Below, in pieces: positions 39,020 to 50,057 of a stretch of 64,000 nt of DNA. The first letter of the stretch is position 1. Each line of letters begins with the position of its first letter. The notes beneath the pieces are model-generated. The model searched no databases. It was given only the letters and a program-made list of their open reading frames with translations, and had not been told where the DNA came from. The stretch comes from Phlyctochytrium arcticum (taxonomy: Eukaryota; Chytridiomycota; Chytridiomycetes; Chytridiales; Chytridiaceae): the NCBI GenBank assembly GCA_025602905.1, contig JAHLKI010000005.1, forward strand, positions 1 to 64,000, read 5' to 3'. The position numbers were made by a program, and so were the translations under genes.

Positions 39020-42000
39020 ATGCGAAATCAGATATTCATCTTTTGTCTCCCGCTAGCTATAATGCGATCGAGGAATTACAATCATCCCCGCATGGGAGGG
39101 GTCCCAGAAGCCCCGGTAAGTGTGTTCTGTGACCGACAGCACATATATATCGCTCACCTTATGACTGAGTAGAAGAAAACTTCCAAGTTCCATTGGAATG
39201 TCAATGCGGAGGAATTCGTTCCCGCGTGTCAAAAGGAGCCGGTAAGCTTTGTCGCAAGGAATAGTTGTGAATGCTAAAAATAGCGTGATAATCTTCTAGA
39301 TGGATGGATGGATGGATAGCACCACACGTTCTCGTTCGCGCAAGGTAGTTCACACGCTATGTATTGTTAGGTCCAACCTCTCAAACAGAGGTCTGGCATC
39401 GACTCTATATGTACACAACTGGGACACAACTTCGACCGCTAATATAACTACATTTGGCAATCGACTGCGCAAACTAATCTGACATGTCACTTCCACTGCT
39501 GCCCTGCTACCACTGCTGCCAGGCTACATCACAATACTCCCCCTAACCTGCATGCAGTCCGCATAACTTTCGCAGGATGTCGTTGCGTGCTCTTGGAAAT
39601 GGCTTGGTAAGGGAATCGGCTACCATCTGATCCGTGGGACAGTACTTGAGCACGATCTGGCCATTGTCCACGCATTCTCTTGTGAAGTGGTATCTGACGT
39701 CGATGTGCTTTGTCTTTTGATGATCCACCGGGTTGTGAGTCATGGCGATAGCTGCCTTGTTATCCTCGTAGATGGTGATCGGTGCGGGGTTTGGGTTCTT
39801 CGGTGTAAGAAGCGATGCTGCAAAATTCCGTAGCCACAATGCTTCCTTTGATGCTTCGGCTAGCGCGACATATTCCGCCTCTGCGGTTGATTGCGCAGTC
39901 GTTCTTTGTCTCTGGGACTTCCACGAGATAGCTCCCCCGTTCATCAGAAATACGTAGCCACTCATGCTTCTTCTCGTATCCGTACACTTGGCATAATCTG
40001 CGTCTGAATAGCCGACCACCTCCTTGCTGTTTGCTGAGCCGTAAACTAGCTTGAGGTTTTTAGTGTGTTTCGCGTAACGTAGAATTCGGACAACTGCATC
40101 CCGGTGCGACTTGCGGGGATTCAACAAGAACTGAGATTCTTTGGATACTGGATAGGCCAGATCGGGTCTTGTTGCCATCACTAGGTACATCAGACTTCCC
40201 ACCATGGATTGGTACTCCTTGGCATCGACTGCTTCCTCCAGCTCATTGTTGAATAATGCTACCTTGTGATCCATCGGTGTCGTGATTCCAGGAGTATCTT
40301 GTAAGTTAAATCGATTAACAATGTCGTCAACATACTTCTCCTGACTTAGTGATATGGTCCGCTTCTCTCGATCCCTGACGACTTGAATTCCCAGTATGTA
40401 AGACAATTCTCCCATATCCTCCATCTCAAATCGTTCCGTTAAACCACTCTTGATCATTTTCATTTCCTCAAGGTTGAGCGTGCAAATGGTGAGATCATCC
40501 ACGTAGAAGGATATCATTCCACTAACTTTTCCTTGCTCTTCCAACCGTATGTAGAAAGCCGAATCGAAGGGTGACGGGGTGAAACTCAGGGAACGCAAAA
40601 ACTCATCGATCGTCTTATTCCATAAGCGGGGCGACTGTTTTAGACCGTATATGCATTTGTTCAGGCGAACATATCTCTTGACTCCGTTGATGATAACGAC
40701 CATATAGATTTCCGTATCAAGATCACTGTTCAGAAAAGCTGTCACTACATCCATCTGATGTATCTCCATGTCCAAGTATGCTGCCACCGCCAACATCACT
40801 CTCATCGATGTGAATTTCACTACTGGAGCATGCGTTTCATCAAAGTCAATCCCGGGCCGTTGGCTGAAACCTCTGGCTACTATTCGCGACTTGCATTTCT
40901 TGATCGTGTGATCCGGGTTCCTCTTGACTCTGTACACCCACTTTGAGTCGACAATGTAGCATCCAACAGGCAAGGCGTTTGGCTCTATGAATGTCCATGT
41001 CCCATTCTTCTCATGAGAATTCAACTCCTTCTCCATTGACTTCTGCCATTCAGCCTTGTGCTTCGACTTCATGGCTGCAGCATATGTCTTTGGCTCATCA
41101 ATGTCGTCTATCGGCTCTGTGGCAAATGCTTCTGCGGTAACTTCTTGCTCGAATTCCTTCAATGCATCCAGATGTAGGAGATTACTATAGGGCTCCCAAG
41201 TTGGCTCATCATCGGCAACCCATTTCACCAAGTAGCTGGTAGATCGGTCCTTCTCAATCCGTTTAGCAAGAATATAGTCCACTTCGCATTCCTCTTCTTC
41301 CGTCGCATCCGTTATATGATCGGCTTCATTGAATCTCACGTCGCGGGATTCAAACACTTCTTCAGTTTCTTCGTCATATAAACGATACGTGAGCTGCTTT
41401 GCATGGGAATATCCGAGTAGTCGAAATGGTCCATCGGCCCGCTTGGCTAATTTCTTTGGTCGCGTTCGGTGAGCAACGGGAACATGAACAAAACATTCAC
41501 TCCAAAGCACTCGCAGATGGTGAATTTTTGGTTTTCTACCAAAGAATCTCTCAAAGGGCGTATCATAGTCAATCACTCTACTTGGCGTTCTTCGTCGTAG
41601 ATAATTCACCGTGACTGCAACCTCCCCCCACAACTTGAGCGGCATTCCATGGTGATGAATGATGGCTCTAGTTTGATTCAATAGGGTGCGGTTGTACTTC
41701 TCCGAGATCGCATTTTGTTGCGGTGAATATGGTTGAGTAGGTATGACTTGAATTCCTTCGGCCTCTGCCTCTTGAAGCAACTCCTTGTTCATATACTCAC
41801 CACCGTTATCGCATCGTAACTCCTTAATCTTCTTGCCGTGTATTCGCTCTACATATGCCTTGTAGCTTCGCCAATTTGCTGTTGTTTCGTCTTTCATTTT
41901 GAGTAAATAACTACTTGGATATCTTGACTATTCGTCAATGAACGTCAGGATATAAAATTTCTCTCCCAGAGAAGCAAGATCAACTTGCAACAAGTCGGTA

Positions 42001-44649
42001 TGGATTCTCTCTCATAAGTCCTTCGCTGGTCTCCCATTGACGTTGTTGAACGGTAATCTGTGCCCTTTTCCAAAATGACAACCCACGCAGGACGCCATAT
42101 GCTGTTCTATTGTGTTGACCGTGAGTCCTAAGCCATAAGTTGAATTTGCTTTTTCAAGCGCTTTGATCCCTGGGTGCCCGAAGCGTAGGTGATATGTTCG
42201 AAGTTTAACGACATTCCGGTCCTCTCTTTTCCCGACATTTCCTTGGCCACTGATTTCTGCATTGCACTGTCCATCCGTTCCGTAGTGATTTCCGAAGTAT
42301 ATGCTTCCGGATCAAACTCGGTATATCCAACTAGGAACGGCAAGTTTTGATGTACTCTCACATCAAGCAACTTCTCTTTCGTCTTGGTAAGATAAAGTCC
42401 AGAATCAGGCGAGTCATTTCCGGCAAAACAAGATCCAACTCCATCAGGTAGTTGCTGAGTAGATATCAAATTTCTGGGGTACTCAGGGGCATAAAGTACG
42501 TTGTAAATTTGATTTTCTTCTTGGGATCTTTCGGGTTATGAACAGTAGGACTACCAAACTCCAATTGCCATGGATGGCGCGCTCCCAACTTTTCCTGCGG
42601 CGATTGGTATGGGTTCCTTGAGTGGCTTAAAGTCTTCCACTAGGAACTTGTCCTTCATGATGTGTGCAGTTGAGGCTGAGTCCACAGCGATTGAGTAGGA
42701 AGATTTTCGATGAGTGGCAAGCGTTAAGTTTGCTTCCACTTGGGTATGATTGGCCTCGGCATTATCATATCCGCCTTTCTGTTCTTTGAACGCTTTGAAG
42801 TCGGGACAATCTCTGGCGAAGTGATCTTCCTTCTGGCATACGTAGCATCCTCTACTTTGTCGTTGGCTAAATCCACCACGTCGACCTCTCTTGCCGCGAC
42901 CTCGACCATGCCCAGAACCGCCGCGCAGCTGAGTATTATGCGCTTCTACTGACTGTTCCTTGCGATGGGGTTTGTCGACAATTTGCGTGTCATCTTGACG
43001 AAGTGCTGCTGACTTTAATGCCTCAATGTCTTCTAAGTTGCCACCGTGAGTATTGACGAGTTCTCTGATTCTCTTGTCCAGACCATGGAGGTAATGATGC
43101 TTTTGTTCATCCAGTGTCATCTTGGGTACTTGCATGACCAACTTGTCAAATGCATCGTTGTAGGCGACGACCGTTGTCTTTTGTTGAAGCTTGTCGAGCT
43201 TACTGCGGACAATCTGACCGTGTTCGGGAGGAACAAATCTTTTCAGCATACGTTCCTTCATATCCGACCAGCTCTCAACATCTTCTGCATCATCGCGCTC
43301 CTGTAGACTATTCCACCAGACATCGGCCGTCCCAGTAAGTTTGCTTGTTACAAATATAATTTGCCTTCGTCCTCCAGATCCGAGACACGGAAATAAAGTT
43401 CAACTTTCCGTATGAACTCAAATAAGGTGTGGGGTGCATGGATATTTCCTTCGTAAGTTTTCACAGCGTTACAGGTTGATCTCAGTAGGGAATTGTGCGT
43501 TGCGACTTGCGATGTCATGGATGCAACTGATCCTGTCATGGTTCCTCCTCGTGTCCGAAGTGGCAAGATATTTCCTGTCTCCTGATAGCCATCTTCGTGT
43601 CGCTCTCTAGCGCCATTCCTTCCTTGGGTTTCTTGACCCTGAACCACTAACTGTTGTATCAATTCTTTCAGTTGTGACATCTTGTCTTCCATTCGCTCTT
43701 GGCGATTCTCGAGTCGCCGATGATCTTCTTGGTTATAGGCACCTGCGTCGTAAAACTGATCGAGTCCGCCGCTCTCTCGTCGTCTCATATTGCCGCCCTC
43801 TGGCGCAATGTATCCACTCGCTGATGTGCTGCCCTCTGGCGCAACTTGACTACTTGTCTCATCCTCAGTGCCGCCCACTGACGGGTTGATTCGAGCAGAC
43901 TTTCTGCTACCGGTAGTCATTCTTCTTGGCGATAGATTCTTCTTGGGATCCTTAGCTGAGCTCTCTCTCTTTCTTGCGTGTGACTAAACACAGGGTTTCA
44001 TAACCTAACGTGATAATCCTCTAGATGGATGGATGAATGGATAGCACCACACGTTCTCGTTTGCGCAAGGTAGTTCACACGCTATGTATTGTTAGGTCCA
44101 ACCTCTCAAACAGAGGTCTGGCATCGACTCTATATGTACACAACTGGGACACAACTTTGACCGCTAATATAACTACATTTGGCAATCGACTGCGCAAACT
44201 AATCTGACATGTCACTTCCACTGCTGCCCTGCTACCACTGCTGCCAGGCTACATCACAATAAAAAACTCTCCATGTACAGGCAGTTGCTGCCCATCTGAA
44301 CCCCCTAGCGGCGGAATTCGTTCCCGCATGTCAAAACAAGCCGGTAAGCTTTGTCACAAGAAACAATTGTGAATACTTGCTGAAAACTCTCCATGTACAG
44401 GTAGCTGCCGCCGCGGCAGAACCTTACCTCAACCCCCTAGCGGAGCAGTTTGTACCATCTCTCAACCGTCCAACCATGACCACCGCGGTTGTGCCATCCC
44501 CGCCGCGGGCCGACACTTTTGGCCAACCACAACATGTATATATTTCTTACCACCCTGTATATACACCATTTCCCCTACCTTACTGCTACGGCCAATGGCC
44601 ATTTGTATATACTTATGTGGTTCCCATTGCCCCTCCCCACTATTATTAG
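39020..44649 (+). CDS. Family A copy 17, four exons, Copia element in an intron
   Basis: Exons 39020-39115, 39173-39241, 44281-44343 and 44401-44649 are all phase 0 and open, giving 158 residues. Exon 1 reads NQIFIFCLPLAIMRSRNYNH. Exon 2 reads KKTSKFHWNVNAEEFVPA. The third exon (AVAAHLNPLAAEFVPACQNK) is a hybrid with an exon-3-like start and an exon-2-like end. The last exon reads VAAAAEPYLNPLAEQFVP and the tail PVYTPFPLPYCYGQWPF, ending HYY. The intron 39242-44280 holds a complete Copia element in antisense, but donor GTAAGC and acceptor TGTACAG remain. Whether a 5-kb intron is spliced in this genome is unknown. Confidence 0.65.
39281..39536 (-). repeat. Copia LTR (3' LTR of the minus-strand element)
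   Basis: 256 bases with a (GATG)n run. Matches 44006-44261 except for about five substitutions. Confidence 0.9.
39543..42190 (-). pseudogene. pol: Copia Pol: integrase, chromodomain-like, RT, RNase H
   Basis: The main open part is 41897-39543 (784 residues). Numbered from MKDETT, it holds integrase DNGGEY at 30-35 and SPQQNAISEKYNRT at 58-71. A chromodomain-like segment (VDYILAKRI, YLVKWVADDEPTWEP, LKEFEQ) lies at about 204-251. RT runs from VDSKWVYRVK (316) with FYVDDLTI at 464-471. RNase H follows, with SDADYAKCTDTRRS and AQSTAEAEYVAL. Upstream in the same direction, to about 42190, the GAG-preintegrase motif (HLRFGHPGIKAL...CVGCHFGKGH) and IHTDLLQVD are readable but separated by in-frame stops TGA (after RPAKDL) and TAG (after FIDE). 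So the integrase start is broken while the RT part is intact. Confidence 0.85.
42551..43920 (-). pseudogene. gag: Copia Gag and protease region, frameshifted
   Basis: Two frames, 43920-43348 (190 residues, starting TTGSRKSARINPS; coiled-coil-like RRLENRQERMEDKMSQLKEL) and 43261-42551. The second has FVPPEHGQIVRSKLDKLQQK, an Arg/Gly stretch, zinc knuckle CYVCQKEDHFARDC and a protease-like AVDSASTAHIMKDK. A frameshift near 43300 separates them. The protease core reads DSA rather than the common DSG. A further frame at 42469-42128 continues the region out of phase. Confidence 0.8.
44006..44261 (-). repeat. Copia LTR (5' LTR of the minus-strand element)
   Basis: 256 bases, starts TAACGTGATAATCC on the + strand and ends ATCACAATA. 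Confidence 0.9.
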
Positions 44650-44654
44650 AAGTT

Positions 44655-45040
44655 GGTTACTCATTCAGTAAGACGCCAAGGTCGCGCACCCCATTTCTCC
44701 GAGCAAGACTCAGACTATCGAGATACAAGACCGTTTGGTCGTACTTTGCATTGGCTTCTCAAGCCCAATCGTACCATGCTTACCTCAAAGAATGACATTG
44801 TTACCATAATTCATTCAAATATCCACGACCATGTCTTTAACAAGGAGAATACATTGATAAATTAAGACATGCTGCTACCCCGGCTAGAGGAGTTACTTTC
44901 CGTTAATCATAGAGCAACGGAACCAAACATGAATGTGGACAAGTCTACAAACGTTCTAGCGCACAAGTTCAGTCATTGCAACAGGCGTAATTTGATTGGT
45001 ATTATAAGTTATCATTCACAATGATCTATGTAGGTATTCA
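44655..45040 (+). other. Family A downstream block after copy 17
   Basis: Shares AGTAAGACGCCAAGGTCGCG, CCATGTCTTTAACAAGGAGA, AATGTGGACAAGTCTACAAA, CAAGTTCAGTCATTGCAACA and TTCACAATGATCTATGTA with the blocks at 29508 and 61585. No gene seen, here or between it and the LTR at 45364. Confidence 0.55.
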
Positions 45041-45363
45041 CAACCTAACCAAAGATCCATTGTTTTCTTGAAGAGGCTCTGGATTTTCTTGATGAGCGCC
45101 CCAGTGTCCCGTCGGACCCCACACTGCTTATCTGTATACAACAAACTTAGTTGTAAGGAAATAAGGCCGCTCGTTCCAGGCAACACGGTAGTTCCTAAAA
45201 TCGGACTTGGGGTCTAAGCCAGGCGCCTGAGCTCCGCATCCATCATGTCCGCCATCACCCCCGTCGGTTCAAGTAAAGTCTCACTGCTCTGCATTCGGAG
45301 ATCCCTGAAACGGGGGGCAGTCGGTAGTATGGCGCAAGCGTAGGGCATCACCCTTGGCAGTCG

Positions 45364-45660
45364 TGTAGCGGATCTGGGCCCTTGCGGCGCAGTAGCGCAG
45401 TAGCGCAGTCCAAGACTGCGCAGTGATCTTTCACACTCGTACCATCCGGTGTCTACCACCGGAGTCCGGTAGCAACCGGGAGTAGTTTAGTTTTTCTTCC
45501 ATATAAAAGGCCGGCGGTACGCCGTTGTAAACTCTAGCTTACTTTTATTCTTGCACTCGCCCTGCGACCATCTGAATAAACCACCCACAATACGCAACCT
45601 GGGAAGCTGCATCTCACTGTCCATTGTCCTCTCATCATCCTATACTACCATCCCGTTACA
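45364..45660 (+). mobile_element. Solo LTR, Gypsy-type, with target duplication
   Basis: 297 bases, TGTAGCGGATCTGGG...CCCGTTACA, flanked by exact AGTCG duplications (45359-45363, 45661-45665). Contains CATATAAAAGG and the conserved hairpin region GCAACctgggaaGCTGC at 45594-45610. Same family as the inverted LTR at 3344-3661. Confidence 0.92.
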
Positions 45661-45699
45661 AGTCGCTTGCCGACAACTTGAACCGTGGTGGCGACGGCG

Positions 45700-47200
45700 G
45701 TAGCAAGGAGCGCCGCGCCATTATAGTGTCCCCAGGTGGTTGTACATCGCGTGCGGCGATGGGATGCCAAGTTGCCGCGCACCATCCCCTCTTTTTCGGG
45801 CGAGCATGCTTTTTGATGGTGGCGGGCGCTTGACCTCCGTGTCTCAGATCCATCAGTGTAGATGTCACATTGGCAGGGCGTTTGCGCTGACTCCTCTCAC
45901 GGGATAAGAACCATTGGCAACCAATCTTGACCGAGGCTCAAAGGTTGCTTGCGACCAAATAAAACCCGATGGCAGCATAGATAGAAGCCCAAAATTCGGA
46001 ACGAGTTTCGATTATGGTGGTATTGAGTGTTCGGTCGAAGCTAAATGCCCCGAGGGAAAGGAGTGGGCCCTTGAGGGTGATGCTCCTCGGCTTTTTGGCC
46101 ATCATGCTCTTGCGCTGATACTTGAGCCACGCACCGAATTCCGTCTAGAGGAATAAGAAGATGGCGGTTTCGACAACAAGGGTTGCGTGGTGGGTGATAA
46201 AGGCATCGTAGCATTTATTCGGGAAACCGTTTCTTGGCCATCATGCTCTTGCGCTGATACTTGAGCCACGCACCGAATTCCGTCTAGAGGAATAAGAAGA
46301 TGGCGGTTTCGACAACAAGGGTTGCGTGGTGGGTGATAAAGGCATCGTAGCATTTATTCGTGAAACCGTTTCTTGGCCATCATGGTCTTGCGCTGATAGT
46401 TGAGCCACGCACCGAATTCCGTCCAGAGGATTAGGAAGATGGCGGTTTCGACGACAAGGGGTTGCGCGGTGGGTGATGAAGGCATCATAGCACTTTTTGG
46501 GGAAAGGTCCAGAGAATGTACAGGACACCAGAGCAGTAGGAAAAACTGCTTCGACAATGTGGTGAAACCGGAGGCGGTGAATCATGAACCATCGGGTATC
46601 AGAAGTAGTGGAGAGTGTAAGCGCGACACGCGGCAAGTTGATCAAAATGGTTGGAAACCTCTGACGATGAGTTAGCATGCATGATAATACTGGGAGAGGA
46701 CGAAACCGCATACATACGGTGGACGAGACCGTGGTGCAATAGAAAAGACTCGGGTAGTAAGAATTGACGAAACACAATTTTGGCATCAACACAAGGACTG
46801 TAGCGCCAGTGTACTGTGCATAGACTGAGTCGATGGATCCTTCCAGAATACAGATCCTTCACATAAATAGTGATTGCGCAGAGCCGGGGACGTCTACTTC
46901 ATGGCCTTTGATCAAATAAAATTGATTTTAGTTTCTGCGCTTGTCAGTTGTGATGCGACAAAATACCAACCTTTGTTTATACTGCGCACATACTAGCGCC
47001 CGGGTTTTATGGCCATCCGGAGTGGACCGCGGCGCTGCTCTTGAATCAATGGCGGAAGTCTTCCTTGTTGTCCTCGTCTTCTAATGCAGTAAAGCGCTGT
47101 TTGCTCAGAATCCAAAATTCTTGATGGCCAGATGTTCGAAATTCCGGAATATGTGAATTTTGACAGGCGGCACCAAGGCGGCAGCGGCAAAGTCACGGCA
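45700..47200. repeat. Anonymous duplicated region, copy 2
   Basis: Second copy of the 30.2-32.9 kb region (GCGTGCGGCGATGGGATGCC, CCAATCTTGACCGAGGC, CCCAAAATTCGGA, GAGGCGGTGAATCATGAACC, ATGAGTTAGCATGCATGATA, GTTCGAAATTCCGGAATATG). It differs mainly by a tandem amplification at 46096-46512. A 183-codon minus frame (46792-46241) runs through the amplified part, so coding is doubtful. Confidence 0.5.
46096..46512. repeat. 139-bp tandem repeat, three copies
   Basis: TGGCCATCATGCTCTTGCGC starts at 46096, 46235 and (with one change) 46374, an exact 139-base period. The first two units are nearly identical, the third more diverged. The single-copy version is near 32028-32160. Confidence 0.85.
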
Positions 47201-47712
47201 TAATCCCCTCACGAACGGAATCGATGAGCCGATGACACATGCAAATTACCCGAGCCGGTGTCAAAAATTGTGGAGAACACAAATTACAGATCTGAAAAGC
47301 GGTGATATGGGTCTTGATTAAACGCAGCGGCTGTTTATTACCGGCCATACTGAAGTATACGAATTTGGCATTGTGATCGGTCTACTTTGTAAATGTCACA
47401 TCTGGTCTTGTCATAAATAAATAAAATGCAATGGCCCAGATTGACAGCAGCTGCCTTGGTACTTTTCACGCGACATTCTTGGCATCAGGGAATGACAAAT
47501 TGCAAAGACGCGTGTTGTCCGGTCGGGCCAAGTAGACGCGTTTCGCGTCAAAGGCTTTCAGCGCATTTGCATGTTAACCGTCAAAAAGTTATCCGTCACG
47601 GCTATTTGTTGAGGAGGCCCGCATCCAGGCTGCTGGCACCGCACAGGCTACGAGGGATGCAGCTCCGGGTCTTGGTGCAGGCCTCTCCACCTTTTTATTC
47701 CGCTTGCTATAA
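47201..47712. other. Intergenic region with ACGCGT sites
   Basis: Contains AAAGACGCGTGTTG near 47504, GTCGGGCCAAG and AGACGCGTTTCGCGTCAAAG near 47533-47552. The same arrangement recurs at about 62665-62725. A 99-codon frame at 47426-47725 has no family support. Confidence 0.35.
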
Positions 47713-47766
47713 TGCGATCGGGTGATTCTCAATACTGGACAATGGGGAGGGCCACAAAAAGCTCAA
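47713..47766 (+). pseudogene. Family A copy 18, 5'-truncated exon 1
   Basis: IMRSGDSQYWTMGRATKSS is readable up to the GTAAGT donor at about 47767. The region before LAIM is lost or shifted. A GGAGCAG acceptor follows at 47821, but the downstream sequence is not a recognisable exon 2. Confidence 0.5.
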
Positions 47767-47941
47767 GTAAGTATATCCGCAATTCGACGGCGTAATCGTT
47801 ACTTACCTTTTGATGGAGCAGAAGACTCGGTCGCAGAGCCCCACCGGGGTTGACACTCCTTGCCTGTATCGGGCCCATTCTGAAAACAGAAATTCTTTGA
47901 CTCTCAGAACTTGATATTCTTTACTGCAAACCTCCAAAACG

Positions 47942-48615
47942 ATGTCGTTTTCAACCACTATCCTTGCATATCCGCTTGCCATCATGCGCGCAAAACGCAA
48001 ATCTTACTGGTCAAATGGAAGGATTAGCCCAGGTAATTATATTACGAGATTGACGATACACATGTTACTTATCTTGTGATTATGCTGCAGAAGACGCTAA
48101 AGCTGGTCCATACAGCTTTTGACCGCCCTCGCCAAGTCATTTGGGCCAAAGTCTCCAAATACCTTCTCGTATATCTGACCGACTTTCACTACTCAGACTT
48201 GAGCATTGTGTCCGCTACCTCTCCAGTGCCCTTTCATCCGAACTGCCTGGTTTGCAATACCCTTTATGAAGTTCTGCCTATACCCCTGCGTACTCTTCAA
48301 AAAGCCAAAGGGAACTGGTCGCCCCCCGTTGCCGCGGGATGCACCGTTTGTAACACCGATCTAGCCGACTTCGCTATTGCTGAGGCCTCTTCTACGTATC
48401 TCGCCACGAGAAAGTATGTGCTCGCCGAAGATCTTTGGAGCTCCGAGCGGGCGGGTTGGGAAAATTGCACTGCTACGCCCCTACCACTTCACCGCGATCC
48501 GTGGAATGATACCCCGGCCGATCTGCTGAACTTTGAGAAAAGTGTTCGTACACCCACCGGACGCTACTGCCGCTTCCTAATGCCCAAGGAACATTGTCCC
48601 ATCATCCCAAGTTAG
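47942..48615 (+). CDS. Family A copy 19: exon 1 followed by a CxxC-containing ORF
   Basis: Exon 1 from 47942 reads TILAYPLAIMRAKRKSYWSN, with a base inserted near the SMGR codons, then a GTAATT donor at 48033. After the acceptor CTGCAG (48090), 48091-48615 is open for 174 codons and unlike any other family A tail. It has KVSKYLLVYLTDFHYSDLS, then two Cys pairs (PNCLVCNT and GCTVCNT) and an acidic, Trp-containing end. The phase does not fit the first ATG exactly, so the ORF might instead start near ATG 48082. The two CxVCNT repeats could bind metal (inference). A partial second copy of this sequence (CCGTATATCTTGCCGAC...) is at about 48760-48850. Confidence 0.4.
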
Positions 48616-49032
48616 CGACATGGCCTGTACATACGTACGACATGCTGGATCACTTTACCTGAACAAATTCAATCCGCTGTTCGGGCGGCTTTTCAAATTC
48701 AACCATGACATTCGTCTAATGCGCATGCCATCAAACCCCCCCCCCCCTCTCTGCTCTCCCCACCCTTCAGAGGAACCCATCCTTTGAGTACATCATTGGC
48801 ACCTTCCCGTATATCTTGCCGACATTCACTACTCAGACATCAACTGAGCCAACATGCCATCAACTCGCAAGCGTTGTGCCTACGGCAACCTATTGACCTC
48901 TGAATCCTACCTACCCGGAGTCCTCGCCTTGGCCGCTTCCTTACGCTCGTCACTAACCAGAGTCCCCCGCGCTGGAAAATATATCTTTACCCTTGAGAAA
49001 TTAATCCTCTTTCTCGAAAAACGAACTAAATC

Positions 49033-49505
49033 ATGCCCACCAAGACCATTCTGTTTTCGCTGCCCTTGGCGATTATGCGGGCCAAAGATAGTGATTACTG
49101 GACAATGGGGATGAAAAGAAAGTCATCCGTAAGTCCAGTACAAAATTGACGGTATACATGCCACTCACCTTGCGATTGAGCAGACTTCGGAGAAAGGCCT
49201 ACAGCAGGTCGAATTCACTCTCAACCCCCGCGCCTCGCTCTTTTTTTCTGTCGTCCCCCACCCGGTGCCGGTAAGCCTTTTCGTGAGGATGATTGTGAAT
49301 ACTTGCTAACATTGTGACCGCAATGCACAGGCCAGCCAAGGGCTGGCGGCAGCGGCGGAGCCTCAGCCGGGTTTAAATCCACTCGCGCAAGGATGGATTC
49401 CGACAGCCCAAACACCTGTACATAGCTTCTTCCCTGACCCACCAAAGCCAACTGTCATATGGTCAAATCCAATCTCAACCCCAATGTCCCCCACCCGGTG
49501 CCGGT
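49033..49505 (+). CDS. Family A copy 20, with repeated exon 2 end
   Basis: Exons 49033-49128, 49184-49270 and 49331 onward. Exon 1 reads TKTILFSLPLAIMRAKDSDY and WTMG. Exon 2 is divergent (LQQVEFTLNPRASLFFSVV, with LNP rather than WNV). Exon 3 reads QGLAAAAEPQPGLNPLAQGW. In place of the aromatic tail it then runs at about 49470 into a second copy of the exon 2 end (CCCCACCCGGTGCCG) with its own GTAAGC donor (49504) and acceptor (GCACAG, 49566). If that intron is spliced (phase 2), the frame continues as a Ser/Pro-rich stretch; if not, it stops at TAA 49503-49505. It is another exon 2/3 recombinant. Confidence 0.5.
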
Positions 49506-49805
49506 AAGCCTGTTTATGAAGAAGATCATTGTGAATACTTGCTAACGCGGGGACCGCATTGCACAGGCCAGCCAATCACTCCCCCACCTCCGCCGTCTCG
49601 TCCTCATCTGACCCCTTTTCGGCATCCAAAGCCTCCTCCTCCTCTTCCATCTCATCCCGCCCTCTCCCACACCGATGGCTCCCGACCCCTCCCAAAATGG
49701 CACCAGCCCTACCTTTCGCGAGTGCCGGCTCGCCGTCAATCTGCCTAGGGCCCGTCTCTCCTCGTATTTCCACCAATTTTATGCTATCTATCCTGTCTCA
49801 ACAAT

Positions 49806-49960
49806 ATGTCGGCAAACAAGAACTTGTGCGGTTCATGCATCTACACGCATATACAACCAGGAAGCAAGAAACCTGTTCCAGTCACTACATCAGCCGATCG
49901 ACTGGAAAAGTCAAAGACATTGATATCCTTAACCCCGCGGAAGTGCCCCCATTTGGCAAA
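49806..49960 (+). pseudogene. Family B copy 5
   Basis: ATG 49806 reads SANKNLCGSCIYTHIQPGSK (CGSC intact). In the neighbouring frame the end of the exon reads RSTGKVKDIDILNPAEVPPF, matching STGxxxxxDILGRAEV. No donor was found at the usual place; the region continues into two stacked family A leaders (TCAGCTTTCAG and TCAGCTCTCAG) before the next exon 1. Confidence 0.4.
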
Positions 49961-50057
49961 CAAAGTTCTTCAGCTTTCAGCATTTATTTTCAAACTAGCC
50001 CACGACAAAATGTTGTTCAGCTCTCAGAAATACTGTTTCACCAGCCAAGAGTATAAA

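Larger units (their letters stand above)
39281..44261 (-). mobile_element. Ty1/Copia retrotransposon, defective
   Basis: 256-base LTRs (39281-39536 and 44006-44261) differ at about five positions. Ends are TA(A/G)CGTGAT and ATCACAATA. AAAAA flanks both sides (39276-39280, 44262-44266) and fits a 5-bp target duplication; removing the element restores a normal family A intron. Coding runs on the - strand: Gag, protease, integrase, chromodomain-like segment, RT, RNase H. Frameshifts and in-frame stops interrupt it. Next to the 5' LTR, GGTTATGAAACCC resembles the anticodon-arm complement of iMet-tRNA, the half-tRNA primer type known for Drosophila copia (inference). GGTTAGGGGGAG precedes the 3' LTR. 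Confidence 0.9.

Noticed and set aside
46241..46792. 183-codon minus-strand frame as a gene
   Set aside because: It runs through the 139-base tandem repeat, whose length is not a multiple of three, and the paired region keeps only fragments of it.
50000..50057. Second start site for the gene at 50058 in the stacked leaders
   Set aside because: The ATG at 50010 opens no family frame; it looks like a duplicated leader.
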